A DNA stretch of 64,000 bases from Sphingomonadales bacterium EhC05 (GCA_001650955.1 LXYP01000026.1:100896-164895), one strand, 5' to 3'. Counted from the first letter of the stretch, positions 1 through 8,497 are shown. Program-made: numbers and translations. The notes: generated by a model not told the origin, from the sequence alone.

Positions 1-1
1 A

Positions 2-139
2 TATCGTCTGACCGTTGAAGAATTCCTGTCCTGGCAGGAATCGATCGAGAAGTCCGGACTGCCCGGCCTGAGAATCAGCCATCTGTCAAAATATCGTAAA
101 AAAGAACGAATGCGAGAAGCAGGACCCGACGAGGCCTGA
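2..139 (+). CDS. C-terminal end of an unrecognised protein (partial)
   Basis: An open frame runs in from the left edge of the window and stops at a TGA at 137-139, giving the last 45 residues of a protein. The tail is charged, with a basic stretch (KYRKKERMRE) followed by GPDEA. I do not recognise a family. It lies 55 bases upstream of the EAL-domain gene on the same strand, so the two might be co-transcribed, but nothing more can be said because the start is outside the window. Confidence 0.55.
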   Translation, partial: YRLTVEEFLSWQESIEKSGLPGLRISHLSKYRKKERMREAGPDEA

Positions 140-194
140 CTTCATCATTTCGGAAAAATGCGAACATATAATCGCCAGTTAAGGTTTAGAAAAA

Positions 195-1355
195 ATGCCT
201 AATAAACCCAATAAACGTGTCCTACTGATAGATGAAGAAAGTGCATTCACACGATTTCTGCAAGATGATCTTGAGCAGCGCGAAATCTCGGTTGCCTGCG
301 TCCATTCAGCGAAAGATTTAGACGGAGCGGCGGCATTTGCGCCAAATGCGCTGGTCGCTGACAAGCGGAAGTTGGCAAAAGCCGCTCCCGACCTGTTGGA
401 ACAATTATGTGCGAGTAGACAGAAGCTCCCGACGGTTCTGATGGACGGAGTGGATCCAGTCATCCGCCGGAGAAAGGATCGAATTGTGAGCGCGGATGAG
501 CCACATATTGTAGCAACGTTACCAAAGCCGTTCGAACCCCATGTGCTCGCGCGGCTGATTGAACGATTTGTGGACGTCGGTCAGAAGACAATTGATGATG
601 CGGATTATATCAAGGCGCTGATCGCCAGCGATCAGCTGATTGAAAATATTGCGGTGGAATTCCAGTCCAAACATTCGCTGATTGATGGCCGTGTGGTGGG
701 CTATGAGGCACTTTCCCGGCTGAAAACCCGGCGTGCCATTGATCCATCGACAATCTTTTCGAGTACGACCGGGATTGATCTCGAAATATCGGCAACGCTG
801 AACGTTGTCGAACAGGTCATGAAATTGGTCGATCATCTGAAGAGGTCGGAAAAAAAATTGCCCGTATCGTTTAACTGTAGCGCGATATTGTTGACGGAGC
901 GCAGATTAGTTGATGCCCTGAAAAGACTACTGAATTCGCGCCAGAATCTGGCTGGGTCGCTGATAATGGAAATTACCGAAGAGGACCGGATGGCAGATAT
1001 TCAGACTGTCGCTGAAGTATGTAAGATGCTCGCCGCTGGCGGGCTTGCCACTTCGATTGATGATTTCGGCACAGGCCTCAGTAATCTCGACAGGATTGTC
1101 GATATCCCGTTTCGTGAGTTGAAAATCGACAAGCAGATATTCTGGTCATATTGCAATGATCGTGTTCCCATAACGGTTTTGGGTTCGATCATTGATTTTT
1201 GTCGTTCGCGCGGCGCGAAGTCGGTAGTTGAAGGAATAGAAACACCGTTCCATCTTGCGAAAGCACGGCTCCTTGGCGCGGATTATGGACAGGGATTCTA
1301 CTGGGGCCATGCCGTTCCTCCGCAATATCTTGTCAAAGCCTGGCACGGATATTGA
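195..1355 (+). CDS. REC-like/EAL domain protein, probable c-di-GMP phosphodiesterase
   Basis: The 386-residue protein has an N-terminal receiver-like domain (about 1-130) and a C-terminal EAL domain (about 150-386). The receiver part keeps an acidic pair (IDEE, 12-15), a candidate phosphoacceptor Asp56 and a Lys-Pro at 111-112, but is divergent. The EAL part shows the catalytic set: YEALSR, FNCS, EITE, DDFGTG, LKIDKQ, VVEGIET and a final GQGFYWGHAVP. With these residues intact it should hydrolyse cyclic di-GMP to pGpG in the cytoplasm. There is no GGDEF domain and no membrane segment. Phosphorelay control through the receiver is inferred; no histidine kinase is in view. Confidence 0.88.
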   Translation: MPNKPNKRVLLIDEESAFTRFLQDDLEQREISVACVHSAKDLDGAAAFAPNALVADKRKLAKAAPDLLEQLCASRQKLPTVLMDGVDPVIRRRKDRIVSADEPHIVATLPKPFEPHVLARLIERFVDVGQKTIDDADYIKALIASDQLIENIAVEFQSKHSLIDGRVVGYEALSRLKTRRAIDPSTIFSSTTGIDLEISATLNVVEQVMKLVDHLKRSEKKLPVSFNCSAILLTERRLVDALKRLLNSRQNLAGSLIMEITEEDRMADIQTVAEVCKMLAAGGLATSIDDFGTGLSNLDRIVDIPFRELKIDKQIFWSYCNDRVPITVLGSIIDFCRSRGAKSVVEGIETPFHLAKARLLGADYGQGFYWGHAVPPQYLVKAWHGY

Positions 1356-1380
1356 CGGCAGCAAGCGCCGAGATAACTAG

Positions 1381-1471
1381 TCGAGTTTATCAATTGCGAC
1401 CACAGCTGGGACTGGCCTTTTTCCCCAACAAGCCGCGCGGCTCAAGTCTCAATCCCAGTTGATAGACTCGA
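1381..1471. other. Intergenic long stem-loop element
   Basis: Positions 1381-1396 and 1456-1471 are inverted copies that differ at two positions, and both differences would be G-U pairs in RNA. A transcript could therefore form an uninterrupted 16-bp stem around a loop of about 59 bases. No T-run follows on either strand, so it is not an ordinary terminator. It lies between the convergent EAL gene and the 57-residue minus-strand gene. It may be a structured RNA, an mRNA 3' end or a binding site; the sequence does not decide between these. Confidence 0.45.
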
Positions 1472-1521
1472 CGGTCATTTCAAAGCCTTGCTGCGCATTT
1501 GGCGGAGCGGCAATTCTAGAC

Positions 1522-1695
1522 TCAGCCGGCTAAAATTTTCGCTGCAGTTTCTTCAATACTACCCGCCACCAGCAACGGCTGTCCGCCGACAATGCCGACT
1601 TTCGTTTGATTGTCCTGATCTGAACGCAACCAGGCAACATTTCCTGCGACGACTAGATAATCTCCACCGCGTGACTCAAGTTTTACGAATTTCAT
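1522..1695 (-). CDS. Small conserved-looking protein of unknown function (57 aa)
   Basis: A 57-residue protein starting MKFVKLESRGGDYLVVAGN and ending EETAAKILAG. The ATG is preceded on the minus strand by AGGAG at good spacing (AGGAGACACAATC then ATG), which is the strongest reason to call it real. It is predicted to be a small soluble beta-rich protein: alternating hydrophobic residues (DYLVVAGNVAWL, KVGIVGGQPLLVAG) and a short C-terminal helix. No signal peptide or membrane segment is visible. It is convergent with the EAL gene, with the 1381-1471 stem-loop between them. Function unknown. Confidence 0.65.
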   Translation of the reverse strand: MKFVKLESRGGDYLVVAGNVAWLRSDQDNQTKVGIVGGQPLLVAGSIEETAAKILAG

Positions 1696-2017
1696 GATTG
1701 TGTCTCCTGACTCACGCGACTCTAGGGCTCGAATCTCTTTTTTGGATTAACGCCGGAATTACCAAATAATCCGCGAAAGGCCCCGCACCTTACAATCGCC
1801 CTGGTCCATGCCTATATGATGGTTACGCCGATGAGCTCCATCGATCACAAAACATGGGCGCTGTCTCTTCACGATCAAAATATCTTTGATTGGCTTTCCC
1901 GGGGCAGGACGACACTCGCCGCATTTTCTTTGCCGTGCTTCGCCAACTCGTGACCCATAGAATATATAATTCCGGTGCTCGAAATCCGGATACATTCAAC
2001 CTTCGAAGGAAAAATAT
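1696..2017. other. Intergenic region, 322 bases, no gene recognised
   Basis: This stretch separates the divergent 57-residue and 46-residue genes and probably holds both promoters. A perfect TATAAT (1965-1970) lies about 48 bases before the plus-strand start. A 78-codon minus-strand frame (1759-1995) crosses the region but has no convincing start signal or recognisable sequence, and I do not call it. Nothing else was recognised. Confidence 0.4.
1965..1970 (+). promoter_or_regulatory. Probable -10 element upstream of the 46-aa gene
   Basis: A perfect TATAAT hexamer in an AT-rich run, about 48 bases before the ATG at 2018. No good -35 hexamer sits 16-18 bases upstream, so the promoter call rests on the -10 alone. 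Confidence 0.35.
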
Positions 2018-2158
2018 ATGGCCAAATCACAGAAGAAATCCAATCGCGAAGTCCGCAAACCCAAGGCGGCCAAGGTCAAGACAAATGCGTCCAATCCGTC
2101 TGCCAAAGCGGGCGTTGTCGCCGGGCTAGAAAATATGAAAAACAACCGCGGAAAGTAG
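2018..2158 (+). CDS. Small basic protein of unknown function (46 aa)
   Basis: A 46-residue, very lysine-rich protein (MAKSQKKSNREVRKPKAAK...ENMKNNRGK). AAGGA at 2006-2010 is correctly spaced before the ATG. The composition (K, N, S, A, almost no aromatic residues) suggests a disordered, cationic, possibly nucleic-acid-associated peptide; this is inference from composition only. It is the first of three tightly spaced small plus-strand genes (2018-2523). From memory, similar short proteins occur in other sphingomonads without an assigned role. Confidence 0.6.
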   Translation: MAKSQKKSNREVRKPKAAKVKTNASNPSAKAGVVAGLENMKNNRGK

Positions 2159-2180
2159 CGGCACAAAAAGGGCGAACAAA

Positions 2181-2423
2181 ATGCGCGTAAAAGCCGAAAT
2201 TTGCCGGGAACAGCAAGCACGTCAACTTGATTTGGCGAAAAATGATCCACTGGAAAGCCGCCGCAAAGTGGCCGCTGCCGCTGCGAAAGCCTGGGGTCTG
2301 GAAGCGATTCAGGCCGAGAAGCGTGAGGCCGGCTATGTCAGTCCGCGCGAAAAGGTGGATGCCGACATCACTCTCGAATTTGCCGAAGAGGCCGAAGCCG
2401 AAAAGGACAATCATGCAAGTTAG
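2181..2423 (+). CDS. Small hypothetical protein (80 aa), helical and charged
   Basis: An 80-residue protein beginning MRVKAEICREQQ. It is rich in Ala, Glu and Lys, with a probable helix around 25-50 (SRRKVAAAAAKAWGLEAIQ) and an acidic C-terminus (EFAEEAEAEKDN). There is no signal peptide, membrane segment or recognised motif. It begins 22 bases after the 46-residue gene and its end overlaps the start of the next small membrane gene by 11 bases, so the three are probably one transcript. Function unknown. Confidence 0.6.
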   Translation: MRVKAEICREQQARQLDLAKNDPLESRRKVAAAAAKAWGLEAIQAEKREAGYVSPREKVDADITLEFAEEAEAEKDNHAS

Positions 2424-2523
2424 ACTGATGATTGCCTATAGTTTGATTGCATTGATCGTGATCGGGCTAGGCCTCACCTACTATTTTGTCCGCAAGAAAA
2501 TTAAAGAGCGGCGCGGTGGTTGA
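2413..2523 (+). CDS. Single-pass small membrane protein (36 aa)
   Basis: A 36-residue protein with one hydrophobic helix (about residues 5-25: LMIAYSLIALIVIGLGLTYY) followed by a basic tail, FVRKKIKERRGG. The positive tail predicts the C-terminus inside the cytoplasm. The ATG lies inside the end of the previous gene in another frame (11-base overlap), which fits translational coupling. Function unknown; the call rests on the overlap and on the clean membrane-anchor architecture. Confidence 0.5.
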   Translation: MQVRLMIAYSLIALIVIGLGLTYYFVRKKIKERRGG

Positions 2524-2578
2524 AGGTCGGGAAGGACAGCCAAGTTAAGCCCGGCAGTTTAAAGCTGTTCATTGGTCG

Positions 2579-3613
2579 TCAGTCAGCACCATTTTTTGCG
2601 AGCAGCGCCGGAAGTATGGCGCGTTCGATGATGTCTGTACTGATCTGATGCATGTCCGGCTTGTTGTAATTGGTCGCGGTGACCACAATGACTGTATCGA
2701 GTTCGGGGAATATCACCAGCTTGTTGCCGCCATTGCCCGACATGTACCAGCCGGTAAAGCTGCGCTCGCCGCTTCGGAAAGCGCGTAGCCACCACAGATA
2801 ACCATAGTCGTCGGTGCCGGTCGCCCGAACATGCGGCGTGAGCATCGCCTCGATCCACGACGCAGACACCAGCTGGCTGTTGTCATGCTTGCCGCCATTT
2901 AGCACCAACCGTCCCAAAGGAACAAGATCGCGCGCGCGGATTTCCAGCTGACCACCCGACTGGACCTCGCCGCTAGCCGAGCGTTTCCATTTGACCGCAC
3001 CGATACCGAGCGGCGCGAACAACCGTTGCTCGACAAATTTGTCAAAGCGCATGGCGCTTTTCTCCTGCACATATTGGCCGAGCAGAAAAACCCCGGCGGT
3101 GCAGTAAGAGAAGCGACCAAATCCCCTGCGATCGCGGGTATAGTCTTTCTGGTGCGGGATATTGAGCGCAAATTCACGCCACACGCGTTTGGGGTACATT
3201 TTCTCCTCATTGCCTGGCGATTTGCGTGTCCAGTCATTGCAGTCGAGCGCTGATGACATCGTCAGCAGGTCGCGCAATGTGATTTCGCTTTTGGAACCGT
3301 CGGCTTGCGGCTTCCAGAGGCCCCATGGCTTGTCGTCGATTGAGCTGATCGAGCCATCGTCAATCGCTTGCCCGATGGCGAGGGCGGTGATGCTTTTCGC
3401 CGCCGAGCGAATGTCATTGCGCACCTCGGGGCCACCTTTGCCGAAATATTTCTCATATCTGATTTCGCCATTTTGCTCGACGATGACCGAAGTCACTTTC
3501 CCAAGGCTGCCAGCGGCAAGGACAGTTTCGAGTCGAGCGAGATCCAGCGGTTGCGCTTGCGCCGGAGCAGGCAGAAGGCCAAGCGCCAGTAGGGATATCA
3601 AGACCCGCACCAT
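2579..3613 (-). CDS. Serine hydrolase, class C beta-lactamase family
   Basis: The 344-residue protein has an N-terminal signal peptide (MVRVLISLLALGLLPAPAQAQ) and the class C beta-lactamase/DD-peptidase fold signature. The nucleophile motif is SAAKS (S-x-x-K). The usual Tyr-x-Asn motif appears as Y-C-T in GRFSYCTAGVF, and a GNGGNK segment stands where KTG is expected. It is therefore likely a periplasmic esterase or peptidase rather than a true beta-lactamase. Its ATG directly abuts the TGA of the helicase gene upstream, so the two are probably co-transcribed. The substrate cannot be predicted. Confidence 0.8.
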   Translation of the reverse strand: MVRVLISLLALGLLPAPAQAQPLDLARLETVLAAGSLGKVTSVIVEQNGEIRYEKYFGKGGPEVRNDIRSAAKSITALAIGQAIDDGSISSIDDKPWGLWKPQADGSKSEITLRDLLTMSSALDCNDWTRKSPGNEEKMYPKRVWREFALNIPHQKDYTRDRRGFGRFSYCTAGVFLLGQYVQEKSAMRFDKFVEQRLFAPLGIGAVKWKRSASGEVQSGGQLEIRARDLVPLGRLVLNGGKHDNSQLVSASWIEAMLTPHVRATGTDDYGYLWWLRAFRSGERSFTGWYMSGNGGNKLVIFPELDTVIVVTATNYNKPDMHQISTDIIERAILPALLAKNGAD

Positions 3614-5914
3614 TCAAGTCACCTCTACAAAGCTATCCAAAACCCGCTTCGAACCGCTCTTCTCAAATTCGATCTCGAGCTTATTACCTTCTTTCTCCAT
3701 CACTTCACCATAGCCAAATTTGGTGTGGAAGACGCGCATACCGATTGTCACATCATCGCGGCCCTTGTTGCCAATAGAGACCGCACTGCCGCGGGCTTCC
3801 TTGATATTTTGGGATTTGGTCGAGAAGCTGCCGGAGGCGCTGGCGCGTTTCCAGCCCGGTCCGCGCTGGCCCGCGCGGGTAGCGTTGGCGGCTGCGAGAT
3901 GCGCGAATGGATCGCTGTTTTCCGTCCAATTGGCCCGCCACAGGCTTTCACCGCCGCTCATACTGCTTTCATGTTCGACATGGTCGTCGGGCAATTCGCC
4001 GATGAAGCGCGAGGGAATGGAGCTGTTCCACTGGCCGTAAATTCTGCGGTTGGCGGCATGGAAAATGGTACATTTCTTTTTCGCGCGGGTGATCGCGACA
4101 TAGGCGAGGCGCCGTTCTTCCTCGAGACTGGCAATCCCGCCTTCGTCGAGGCTCCGTTGCGAAGGAAATACGCCTTCTTCCCAGCCGGCGCAGAATATAT
4201 GATCATATTCCAGTCCTTTGGCGCCGTGCATGGTCATGATTGTGACCTTGGCCTCATCGTCGCGGGCATCATTGTCCATCACCAAGGAGACATGTTCGAG
4301 GAAATCGCCGAGCGTTTCATATTCCTCCATTGCGCGTGTCAGTTCGGTGAGATTTTCCAGTCTGCCAGCAGCTTCGGTCGAGCGATCTGCCTGCAACATC
4401 GTGGTATAGCCGCATTCATCGAGCACGATCCGGGCCATTTCGGCATGGCTGGTGTCGGTCGACAAATGACGCCAGCGGCCGAAGTTCTTCATCAGATCGA
4501 GCAAAGTGTTACGCGCGCGCGGCGGAAGTTCGTCGGTATCGCAGATCGAGAGTGCCGCTGCGGCTAGCGGGATGCCCTGCGCCCGCGCAAGCCGGTGCAC
4601 TTTTTCCACAGTTTTATCCCCAAGACCGCGCTTTGGCGTGTTGACGATCCGCTCGAATGCCAGATCATCAGCGGGTTGCGCGATGACCCTGAGATAGGCG
4701 AGGGCGTCTCTGATTTCTGCACGCTCATAGAAGCGGAAGCCGCCAATGATCTTATAGGGCATGCCGATGGAGATGAAGCGGTCTTCAAATTCTCTGGTCT
4801 GAAACTGGGCGCGCACGAGAATCGCGATATCGTTGAGTGAGACCTGCTTGATCTGTTGCAGCGCCTCGATCTCATCGCCGGTGCGGCGGGCTTCCTCGGG
4901 ACCATCCCAGACTCCAACAATCTGAACCTTGTCGCCATCTTCCTGTTGGGTCCAGAGAGTCTTGCCCAATCGGCCGCTATTATGATTGATCAGCCCGGAT
5001 GCCGCAGCCAAGATATGGGGCGTGGAGCGATAATTCTGTTCCAGTTTGACCACTTTGGCATCCGGAAAATCTTTTTCAAACTTGAGGATGTTGGCGACTT
5101 CGGCGCCGCGCCAGCTATAGATTGATTGATCATCATCGCCAACGCAGCAGATATTCTTGTGGCTTTGCGCGAGCAGGCGCAGCCAGAGATATTGCGAGCT
5201 ATTGGTGTCCTGATATTCGTCGACCAGGATATATTTGAACCGGCTTTGATAGAGCGCGAGGATTTCGCGGTTGTTCTTGAGCAGGTTGAGTGAATGCAGC
5301 AGCAGGTCACCAAAATCACAAGCATTGAGCGCCTTTAACCGCTCCTGATAGAGCGTATAGAAATGCTGGCCCTTGCCATTGTCATAGCGTTCTGCCTCAT
5401 TGGTATCGAGATCCTGCGGGTTGAGCCCGCGGTTTTTCCACTGGTCAATCAGTCCGGCGAGCATCCGCGCGGGCCAGCGCTTGTCATCGACTTCCTCCGC
5501 CTGGATCAACTGTTTGAGCAGGCGGATCTGGTCATCCGTGTCCAAGATCGTGAAATTGCTCTTCAGGCCGACAAGCTCGGCATGGCGGCGCACCATTTTT
5601 GAGCCGATGCTGTGGAATGTGCCAAGCCACGGCATGCCTTCGAACGCCTCGCCGACAATCGCCGCGATCCGTTCTTTCATCTCGCGGGCCGCTTTGTTGG
5701 TAAAAGTTACCGCTAGAATCTCGCTGGGCCAGGCTTTTTGAGAATAGACGATATGCGCCAATCGCCGGGTGAGGGCCGCGGTCTTGCCAGTTCCTGCGCC
5801 CGCCAGCACCAGCACCGGGCCGTCAATGGTGAGCACGGCTTCGCGTTGCGGCGCGTTGAGTCCCTCAACATAGGGCGGATCACCATCGGGCTGGATATTG
5901 ACAGGTTCGGTCAT
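3614..5914 (-). CDS. uvrD: UvrD/PcrA-type superfamily 1 DNA helicase
   Basis: An ATP-dependent 3'-5' DNA helicase for repair and replication-fork processing. SF1A motifs appear in order: Walker A (LAGAGTGKTAAL, about 37-48), FTNKAAREM, GTFHSI, DEYQDT with GDDDQSIYSWRGA, LEQNYRST, TMHGAKGLEYDHIF and YVAITRAKK. The C-terminal domain (TIGMRVFHTKFGYGEV...) is the Tudor-like RNA-polymerase-binding fold typical of PcrA/UvrD. Length (766 residues from this start) is normal. ATG 5914 (MTEPVN) is preferred; in-frame ATG 5935 and TTG 5950 are possible, and none has a good Shine-Dalgarno. The serine hydrolase gene follows without a gap. Confidence 0.93.
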   Translation of the reverse strand: MTEPVNIQPDGDPPYVEGLNAPQREAVLTIDGPVLVLAGAGTGKTAALTRRLAHIVYSQKAWPSEILAVTFTNKAAREMKERIAAIVGEAFEGMPWLGTFHSIGSKMVRRHAELVGLKSNFTILDTDDQIRLLKQLIQAEEVDDKRWPARMLAGLIDQWKNRGLNPQDLDTNEAERYDNGKGQHFYTLYQERLKALNACDFGDLLLHSLNLLKNNREILALYQSRFKYILVDEYQDTNSSQYLWLRLLAQSHKNICCVGDDDQSIYSWRGAEVANILKFEKDFPDAKVVKLEQNYRSTPHILAAASGLINHNSGRLGKTLWTQQEDGDKVQIVGVWDGPEEARRTGDEIEALQQIKQVSLNDIAILVRAQFQTREFEDRFISIGMPYKIIGGFRFYERAEIRDALAYLRVIAQPADDLAFERIVNTPKRGLGDKTVEKVHRLARAQGIPLAAAALSICDTDELPPRARNTLLDLMKNFGRWRHLSTDTSHAEMARIVLDECGYTTMLQADRSTEAAGRLENLTELTRAMEEYETLGDFLEHVSLVMDNDARDDEAKVTIMTMHGAKGLEYDHIFCAGWEEGVFPSQRSLDEGGIASLEEERRLAYVAITRAKKKCTIFHAANRRIYGQWNSSIPSRFIGELPDDHVEHESSMSGGESLWRANWTENSDPFAHLAAANATRAGQRGPGWKRASASGSFSTKSQNIKEARGSAVSIGNKGRDDVTIGMRVFHTKFGYGEVMEKEGNKLEIEFEKSGSKRVLDSFVEVT

Positions 5915-6052
5915 GGGTGAACAGTTAGGGAACATCGATGCAGGCGACAAGACTATTCTATTCGATATGACCTAATGGGCAGGTTGAAGTTCATGCTGCG
6001 ATGCACCATTTGTAAATCACACGCCGATATCGGTCGGTCAATGGAGCATGAT

Positions 6053-6178
6053 ATGAGCAAGAGATTGATGACAAGCGCGATAGTCGCAACACTGATGCTG
6101 GCAAGTGCCACGGTCTATTCGACGGTCCAACAAAATGGCCCGCAGACCGCATCAATCACCACCATGATGGGCGGCTAA
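6053..6178 (+). CDS. Small secreted or membrane peptide (41 aa)
   Basis: A 41-residue protein MSKRLMTSAIVATLMLASATVYSTV... with a basic start and one hydrophobic stretch, either a signal peptide or a membrane anchor. GGAG at 6043-6046 is correctly spaced for the ATG at 6053. The frame can be extended upstream to 5975, but without a ribosome site. The stop overlaps the convergent rsmD stop by four bases. Function unknown. Confidence 0.5.
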   Translation: MSKRLMTSAIVATLMLASATVYSTVQQNGPQTASITTMMGG

Positions 6179-6732
6179 GCGCTGTCGATTACCCGGTTGG
6201 CGGGGCGCAGAATATGAATCCGCGCCTTGCCGCTATTTCTTTCGCAATCGAGAACAAAGCCCTTGTTCTCGATTTTTTCATGTCTGGACGTTTCAATAGC
6301 AATCCAGCTTGACGGGGCAAACCAGCCATGGCGTGCGAGCTTGTCGAGAGCCACAGCCCCGGCCCCCGTCTCATAGGGTGGATCCATCAAGATCAGATCA
6401 TAGGTCTGCTTTGCCAGGCCGAGGTGGAGCACCGAGCCGACTCGGATATCGGCATCAGCGCCGAGCGTCTCGATATTCTTCTCCAGCGCCTTGAGCGCTT
6501 CGCGATCCTGCTCGACAAAGGTGCAATGGGCCGCTCCGCGTGACAGTGCCTCGAGGCCGAGCGCTCCCGAACCCGAAAACAGATCAAGGATTTGCAAATC
6601 TTCCAAGCTGCCGAGGCGGCTCGTGAGCATGGAAAATAACCGTTCACGGGTACGATCCGCGGTTGGACGCGTGGTCTCGCCTTTGGGCGCGACAATCTTG
6701 CGACCCCTCCAATTGCCTGCGATTATCCGCAT
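6175..6732 (-). CDS. rsmD: 16S rRNA (guanine(966)-N(2))-methyltransferase RsmD
   Basis: The 185-residue protein matches RsmD in length and order of motifs: MRIIAGNWRGRKI at the start, RPTADRTRERLF, the SAM-binding loop LDLFSGSGALGLEALSRG (about 48-65) and the catalytic LILMDPPYETG. The enzyme uses S-adenosylmethionine to methylate N2 of G966 in 16S rRNA during small-subunit assembly. It lies downstream of the pseudouridine synthase on the same strand (71-base gap), the usual pairing of these rRNA modification genes. Confidence 0.93.
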   Translation of the reverse strand: MRIIAGNWRGRKIVAPKGETTRPTADRTRERLFSMLTSRLGSLEDLQILDLFSGSGALGLEALSRGAAHCTFVEQDREALKALEKNIETLGADADIRVGSVLHLGLAKQTYDLILMDPPYETGAGAVALDKLARHGWFAPSSWIAIETSRHEKIENKGFVLDCERNSGKARIHILRPANRVIDSA

Positions 6733-6803
6733 TTATACCCTTCGTCCGGCGCTAGGCGAAGGATAATCCCTGCGAGCATCATCTGATTTCATGACGCAGT
6801 TCA

Positions 6804-7631
6804 TCACTTCAATGTCTTCCTGAATTTCACCAGATCATGCTGACGGACCACCTCAATTTCACCCTTGGCCAAATCGCCCAGTACAAAAGGTCCATATTGC
6901 GTGCGGATGAGGCGGGACGTCTTCAGCCCGAAATGCTCAAGCACTTTACGGACTTCGCGATTCTTGCCTTCGGTGAGTGTCATCTCGATCCACTGATTGC
7001 GGCCGGTGCTGCGCTCGAGATTGGCGGTGATCGGACCATAATGCATGCCCTCGACGGTTATCCCGCGATATAATTCTTCCAGCTGGTTCTGTGTGATATC
7101 GCCGAATGTTCGCGCTCGATAGGTGCGTTCAATTCCGTTTTTCGGAAGTTCCATCTCGCGTTTGAACTCGCCATCTGTGGTCATCAACAGCAGGCCTTCG
7201 GTATTCAGATCGAGCCGGCCGATCGGCATGACCCGTTCGAGATCATCGGGCAAAACATCATAGATGGTTTTCTTGCCGGAAAAATCGCGTTCGGCGGTCA
7301 AATAGCCATTGGGTTTGTGGAATCGAAATAATTTGGCGGGGGAGGGCTCGGCAACAGGCTTGTCATCGACGGTGATGCCGGTCAGATTTTTGAGGAGCAA
7401 AGAGGGATGTTCGACCGGAGTGCCATGGAGCGATATGCGACCGGCTTCAATCATCCGTTCAATCTCGCGCCGCGAGGCGACGCCCGCGCGGGCGAGCAGC
7501 TTGGCGATACGTTGGCCTTCGCGAGGTTGGTCGCGTGGATCCCCTTTTTCTGGTGATTTCTGGACAGCACCGCGTGTCGGTTTGGCGCTATATGTCTTGC
7601 GAGGCTTTTCATCGGTCATGTCAAATTGCAT
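6804..7631 (-). CDS. rluB: RsuA/RluB-family rRNA pseudouridine synthase
   Basis: The protein has a basic N-terminal extension (about 1-40), an S4 RNA-binding domain (RIAKLLARAGVASRREIERMI) and the RsuA/RluB/E/F catalytic domain with the signature MPIGRLDLNTEGLLLMTTDG, whose Asp is the catalytic residue. It should isomerise a specific uridine in rRNA; RluB (23S U2605) is the most likely class given the S4 domain and length, but RsuA cannot be excluded. ATG 7631 is chosen; an in-frame TTG (7655) and a later ATG (7619, MTDEKP) also exist, none with a clear ribosome site. Confidence 0.85.
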   Translation of the reverse strand: MQFDMTDEKPRKTYSAKPTRGAVQKSPEKGDPRDQPREGQRIAKLLARAGVASRREIERMIEAGRISLHGTPVEHPSLLLKNLTGITVDDKPVAEPSPAKLFRFHKPNGYLTAERDFSGKKTIYDVLPDDLERVMPIGRLDLNTEGLLLMTTDGEFKREMELPKNGIERTYRARTFGDITQNQLEELYRGITVEGMHYGPITANLERSTGRNQWIEMTLTEGKNREVRKVLEHFGLKTSRLIRTQYGPFVLGDLAKGEIEVVRQHDLVKFRKTLK

Positions 7632-7714
7632 GGCCGAAAAAAAGTCTCGCCGCAATCTGTAACCTTCCCCAATATCAGCGCGAATGCCACTATGTCACAC
7701 AGTTGGAGTTTGAA

Positions 7715-8497
7715 ATGAACCAGTTCGTTCTTGCAGCAATGATTACCGGCACGGTTTTTGCCGGATTCATGGGCGCTCAATTGGCACCCATTGCGGCTGC
7801 GAGCTCTAGCAATGTGGCGACACCCGCAGCAGATGCCGATGACGATCAAATATCCCCTTATCCCGTCGTCATCGAACTCTTCACCAGTCAGGGATGTTCG
7901 TCCTGTCCTCCGGCAGATATGCTGGCCGAGCGGCTTGCAAAAGACGACTCCCTGCTGGTGATCACTCGGCCGGTAACTTATTGGGATCGACTGGGTTGGA
8001 AGGATAGTCTGGCCCGACCCGAAAACACCAATTTGCAGCGGGCCTATGCCAGCAAAGGCAATGAGGGTTCGGGTGTCTATACACCGCAAATTGTCGTGAA
8101 TGGCGTTGATGGTGCGGTTGGATCTCGTGAAGGAGATATTCGTTCCCTCGTGCGATTGACGCGAAAATCTGGTCCGACGATCGAAACCGAAAATAATGCT
8201 CGTGGCGAACTCATCGTCACCATTGATGGCAAATCCGACTTTATGGCCGGTGTTTCCCTGGTCGCGCTGAGCAGCTCAGAAACGGTGCGGATCGGTCGCG
8301 GCGAAAATGGCGGTCGGACATTGCACTATACCAATGTCGTCAAAAGCGAGCGCAATCTCGGCAGCTGGCGCGGCCAGCCGGCGCGTTTCGTCATCGCCAC
8401 CGAGCATCTCAATGTGAACGGGGCGGACAAATATGCAGTCATTCTGCAACGCCCCGGAGCTGGACCGATTGCTGGCGCGAAATTGCTCGATATTTAG
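7715..8497 (+). CDS. DUF1223 thioredoxin-like secreted protein
   Basis: The 260-residue protein starts MNQFVLAAMITGTVFAGFMGA, a probable signal peptide or membrane anchor, preceded by GGAG at 7705-7708. The conserved core is VVIELFTSQGCSSCPPAD, a CxxC thioredoxin-like active site, followed by TYWDRLGWKD and TPQIVVNG, all typical of DUF1223. The family is predicted to act in envelope thiol redox chemistry, but no reaction is established. The frame is open further upstream through the pseudouridine synthase promoter; the Shine-Dalgarno decides this start. It is divergent from the pseudouridine synthase gene. Confidence 0.83.
   Translation: MNQFVLAAMITGTVFAGFMGAQLAPIAAASSSNVATPAADADDDQISPYPVVIELFTSQGCSSCPPADMLAERLAKDDSLLVITRPVTYWDRLGWKDSLARPENTNLQRAYASKGNEGSGVYTPQIVVNGVDGAVGSREGDIRSLVRLTRKSGPTIETENNARGELIVTIDGKSDFMAGVSLVALSSSETVRIGRGENGGRTLHYTNVVKSERNLGSWRGQPARFVIATEHLNVNGADKYAVILQRPGAGPIAGAKLLDI

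Noticed and set aside
1759..1995. 78-codon minus-strand frame in the 1696-2017 gap
   Set aside because: No good start signal, no known pattern, and it overlaps the probable promoter of the 46-residue gene.
3725..4567. 280-codon plus-strand frame opposite the helicase gene
   Set aside because: Antisense to a well-supported UvrD; its sequence shows no domain.
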